DNA of 64,000 bases from Bradyrhizobium guangdongense (GTDB taxonomy: Bacteria > Pseudomonadota > Alphaproteobacteria > Rhizobiales > Xanthobacteraceae), in the NCBI RefSeq assembly GCF_004114975.1, contig NZ_CP030051.1:682001-746000 (forward strand), written 5' to 3'. The first letter of the stretch is position 1. Every line of letters begins with the position of its first letter. A program made the position numbers and the translations under genes. Shown piece by piece: positions 62,220 through 64,000 of the stretch. Under the pieces are notes generated by a model. The model was not told the DNA's origin. It saw nothing but the letters and a program-made list of their open reading frames with translations, and ran no database searches.

Positions 62220-62393
62220 ATGCCATCCATTGAACAATGCAGAGCGTATGCCGCTGATTTTAAAATCCGAGGAGCCGATTCGAAAAATTCAGCAAGGCGC
62301 TCTGCGGTTCTTTTGAGCATTTCACGAAGCTGGACAGCATTGGGGCACCAGCTCGAAAGCCTTGCAGAAATTGTGAAATCGGAAGGAAAGTGA
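62220..62393 (+). CDS. Small hypothetical protein
   Basis: 57 residues from ATG 62220 behind CGGGAGCG: PSIEQCRAYAADFKIRGADS, KNSARRSAVLLSISRSWTAL, then GHQLESLAEIVKSEGK. The pattern 'Y..ad.k......s.RR..vL..iSRSW..l..Q...L..I.K.E' recurs in Bradyrhizobium small proteins. It is helical and unnamed. The ribosome site GGGAGCGC is the same one used after leader elements, though no leader core precedes this gene. Confidence 0.65.
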   Translation: MPSIEQCRAYAADFKIRGADSKNSARRSAVLLSISRSWTALGHQLESLAEIVKSEGK

Positions 62394-63157
62394 AGTTCGC
62401 GCCCCGTTGGTTGGGCTGCTTGTCCCGCCATGAGAGCTTAGCAACCAGCCAAGATCGGCCCGGTTAGATCATCTGCATCATGGCCGAGGTTGCCGAGGCG
62501 TCGGTGACTGAGAGAGACGAGCGCTTCCTTTACGCTCCCCAACATGGCCAAAGGCACCGTGACTTACGCAAGCTGATATGGGACGAGTGATGCCCCCTCA
62601 GTTGGCGGTCTCCCAACGGCGACTTCCGCTTGGGGCTTATCGCGACATATTGCGCTGCCGCCCGAAGTCGGTCGCTGTAGGGGCAAAGGAGACATTGTTT
62701 TAGTTACATCATGGCGCCGGGTTTATGGGTACACGGCCTAGCTCGAAGTTCTATGTACTCCAGTCGCGTCCATAGAGCCCACTTTGTCTGATGTCTGAAA
62801 GGGTCAAGGGCCGTCCATGGCAGCCGGATGTCCCTGATGCGGTCATTCTTTGGAAGCGGAAATCGCAGCTCTGTGGGCGGAAGTCAGCCACGGGTCAGAA
62901 GCGCCGGTTTGAGCAGCGCCGCGTCACTTCCGGTATGCCCCCGATGCGCTAACAATACCTGAACTAAAACGCACTTCGCCATCGGGCCACAAGCGAAAGT
63001 CAACGTCGGCTGAATGATTGAGGCCGCCAACTGAAGCAGCCTTAGTTCAGCTTGCGCTTTAGTTCTTGGACGAACTTCCGCTGCTACTCGATGTCCTCTT
63101 CGACCATCTGGCGCAGTTCGTCGATGGGAGTGATCTTCCCCCGATAAAGTGGACGGG
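62394..63157. other. Gene-poor stretch with leader copy 4 and degenerate repeats
   Basis: Leader copy 4 lies at 62476-62540. The ATG that follows it (62544) opens only MAKGTVTYAS before a stop, so its gene seems lost. 62870-63035 resembles 53060-53165 (a GGGTCA-AAG block, AAGCG-AAGTCAAC and AGGCCGCCAAC), a degenerate interspersed sequence. At 63042-63107 the reverse strand reads MVEEDIE, stop, QRKFVQELKRKLN, probably a dead small gene beside the IS3 end. Confidence 0.45.
62476..62540 (+). promoter_or_regulatory. Repeated leader element, copy 4 (gene lost)
   Basis: CATCATGGCCGAGG, GCC, the core GGCGTCGGTGACTGAGAGA (62497-62515), then GCTCCC (62534-62539). The pairing GGGAGC arm is absent: the ATG at 62544 follows at once. 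Confidence 0.55.
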
Positions 63158-64000
63158 TTAAGCGGCTTTTAGCTCCATCTCGATCGGGGGGATATATCCG
63201 AGTGCGGAATGGAGCCTTGTCCGGTTATAGAATCCTTCGATGAAGCTGAAGATATCGCGCTGGGCCTCAGTGCGGGTCTTGTAGTTGCGATGATGGACGA
63301 GCTCGGTCTTCAGGGTATGGAAGAAGCTTTCCATCGGGGCGTTGTCGTAGCAATCGGCCCTGCGGCTCATTGATGCCGTCATGCCGGCCTCCATAAGGGT
63401 GCTGCGATAAGCGTGCGAAGCGTATTGCACACCCCGGTCGGTGTGACAGATCAATCCGGCCTGCGGCCGCCGCTCCCGGATTGCCATCGTCAGGGCTGCG
63501 GAGGCGAGCTCGACCTGCATGTGATCGCGCATGGCCCAGCCGACGATCTTCCGACTGAACAGATCCATGACGGCGGCCAGATAAAGCCACCCCTCGGCGG
63601 TCGGGATGTAGGTGATGTCGCCGAGCCAGACCCGGTTCGGGGCTTCCGCCGTGAAGTCGCGCGCGACCAGGTTCGGTGCGATCGGCAGGTCGTGACGGCT
63701 GTCGGTGGTGCGCACACGGCGTGGCTTTGCGGTGATGGCGCGGATGCCATGCCGGCGCATCGTCCGCTCGATCCGGCCGCGGCTGGCGCTGCGTCCCTGC
63801 CTGCGCAGAGCGGCATGGACGCGGGGACTGCCGTAGCGGCCGCTGCTGTCCTGATGGACCTGCCGTATCTCGGCCAGCAGCGCGGCATGGGATTTTGCCC
63901 GCTCGCTCACGGGGTGGTCGCGCCAAGCGTAGTAGCCGGCCGGCGAGACCTCGAGCACGGCGCACATCAGCCGCACCGGATAGGTGTTGCGATGGTCCTC
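63129..64000 (-). mobile_element. IS3 family element, cut by window edge
   Basis: The likely end is TGATCTTCCCCCGATAAAGT at 63129, of the TGA...AAGTGGAC type seen in IS3 elements, 29 bases outside the transposase stop. The other end and orfA lie beyond the window. Confidence 0.6.
63158..64000 (-). CDS. IS3 family transposase OrfB, 5' end missing
   Basis: At least 280 residues; the frame stays open to the window edge (EDHRNTYPVRLMCAVLEVSP), so the start lies outside. HTH_21 (RAKSHAALLAEIRQVHQDSS) is followed by the rve integrase core: WLGDITYIPTAEGWLYLAAV (first Asp), ICHTDRGVQYASHAYR (second Asp) and DNAPMESFFHTLKTELVHH (Glu), then the C-terminal FIEGFYNRTRLHSALGYIPP. Typical full-length IS3 OrfB, apparently intact within the window. 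Confidence 0.93.
   Translation of the reverse strand, partial: EDHRNTYPVRLMCAVLEVSPAGYYAWRDHPVSERAKSHAALLAEIRQVHQDSSGRYGSPRVHAALRRQGRSASRGRIERTMRRHGIRAITAKPRRVRTTDSRHDLPIAPNLVARDFTAEAPNRVWLGDITYIPTAEGWLYLAAVMDLFSRKIVGWAMRDHMQVELASAALTMAIRERRPQAGLICHTDRGVQYASHAYRSTLMEAGMTASMSRRADCYDNAPMESFFHTLKTELVHHRNYKTRTEAQRDIFSFIEGFYNRTRLHSALGYIPPIEMELKAA

Noticed and set aside
62870..63035. Small coding gene in the degenerate sequence also seen at 53060-53165
   Set aside because: No consistent open frame between the two copies; better explained as an old interspersed repeat.
63042..63107. Functional 21-residue peptide gene (MVEEDIE...)
   Set aside because: Contains an in-frame TAG; most likely a fragment left beside the IS3 element.

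Overview
The window is GC-rich alphaproteobacterial DNA, most likely Bradyrhizobium or a close relative in the Nitrobacteraceae. The grounds are the codon and base composition, a bacteriophytochrome with its response regulators, an HWE-type histidine kinase, an Omp25/31-type porin, opgGH glucan synthesis genes, sigma-EcfG-type promoters (GGAAC-N16/17-GTT) and many tiny genes of rhizobial type. This is inference from recognised families; no 16S or marker gene is present.

Layout. 1-5.2 kb is ordinary chromosome: YidB-like protein, ketopantoate reductase paralogue, two secreted proteins, an acyl-CoA ligase and an RraA-like protein. A complete tRNA-Arg(CCT) at 5277-5353 marks the left edge of an accessory island that runs to about 33 kb. 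The island holds two small genes; a three-gene Shango anti-phage system (TerB-domain membrane protein, DUF2791 ATPase, Lhr-like helicase); an AddB/AddA-like nuclease-helicase pair; and a three-gene cassette of a small protein, an SMC/Rad50-like ATPase with a zinc ribbon and a protein ending in a PD-(D/E)XK-like nuclease. These are all co-directional, and a shared 13-base motif precedes the second and third modules. Further right are a Lit-like zinc peptidase gene broken by an amber codon, a 1336-residue HTH plus nuclease-like protein, orphan hypothetical genes and an iteron-like GAGTCG array. No integrase is visible.

33-40 kb is a light/stress signalling cluster: methyltransferase, bacteriophytochrome kinase, receiver protein, hybrid kinase and another receiver. 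It lies between two diverged copies of a ~150 bp repeat. 40-53 kb carries a ZIP metal transporter, SDR dehydrogenase plus GH15 glucan hydrolase, low-affinity iron permease-like protein, opgG-opgH, small envelope proteins, a GT4 glycosyltransferase and a porin. Five good EcfG-type promoters lie in 34-61 kb (bphP, iron permease, opgG, a DUF1236 gene, a DUF6894 gene), so this looks like a general-stress-response neighbourhood.

53-64 kb starts with an HWE sensor kinase and then becomes an insertion-sequence trap: an IS5 element, an IS1182 element split by an intact IS21 element (14/15 matched ends, 6 bp target duplication, exact reconstruction possible) and an IS3 element running off the right edge. 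Between them is a run of very small genes. Some follow a repeated ~65-80 nt leader with an invariant core and an arm that can pair with the ribosome binding site. Four copies of this leader occur in the window, and it is the least explained signal here together with the composite defence locus.
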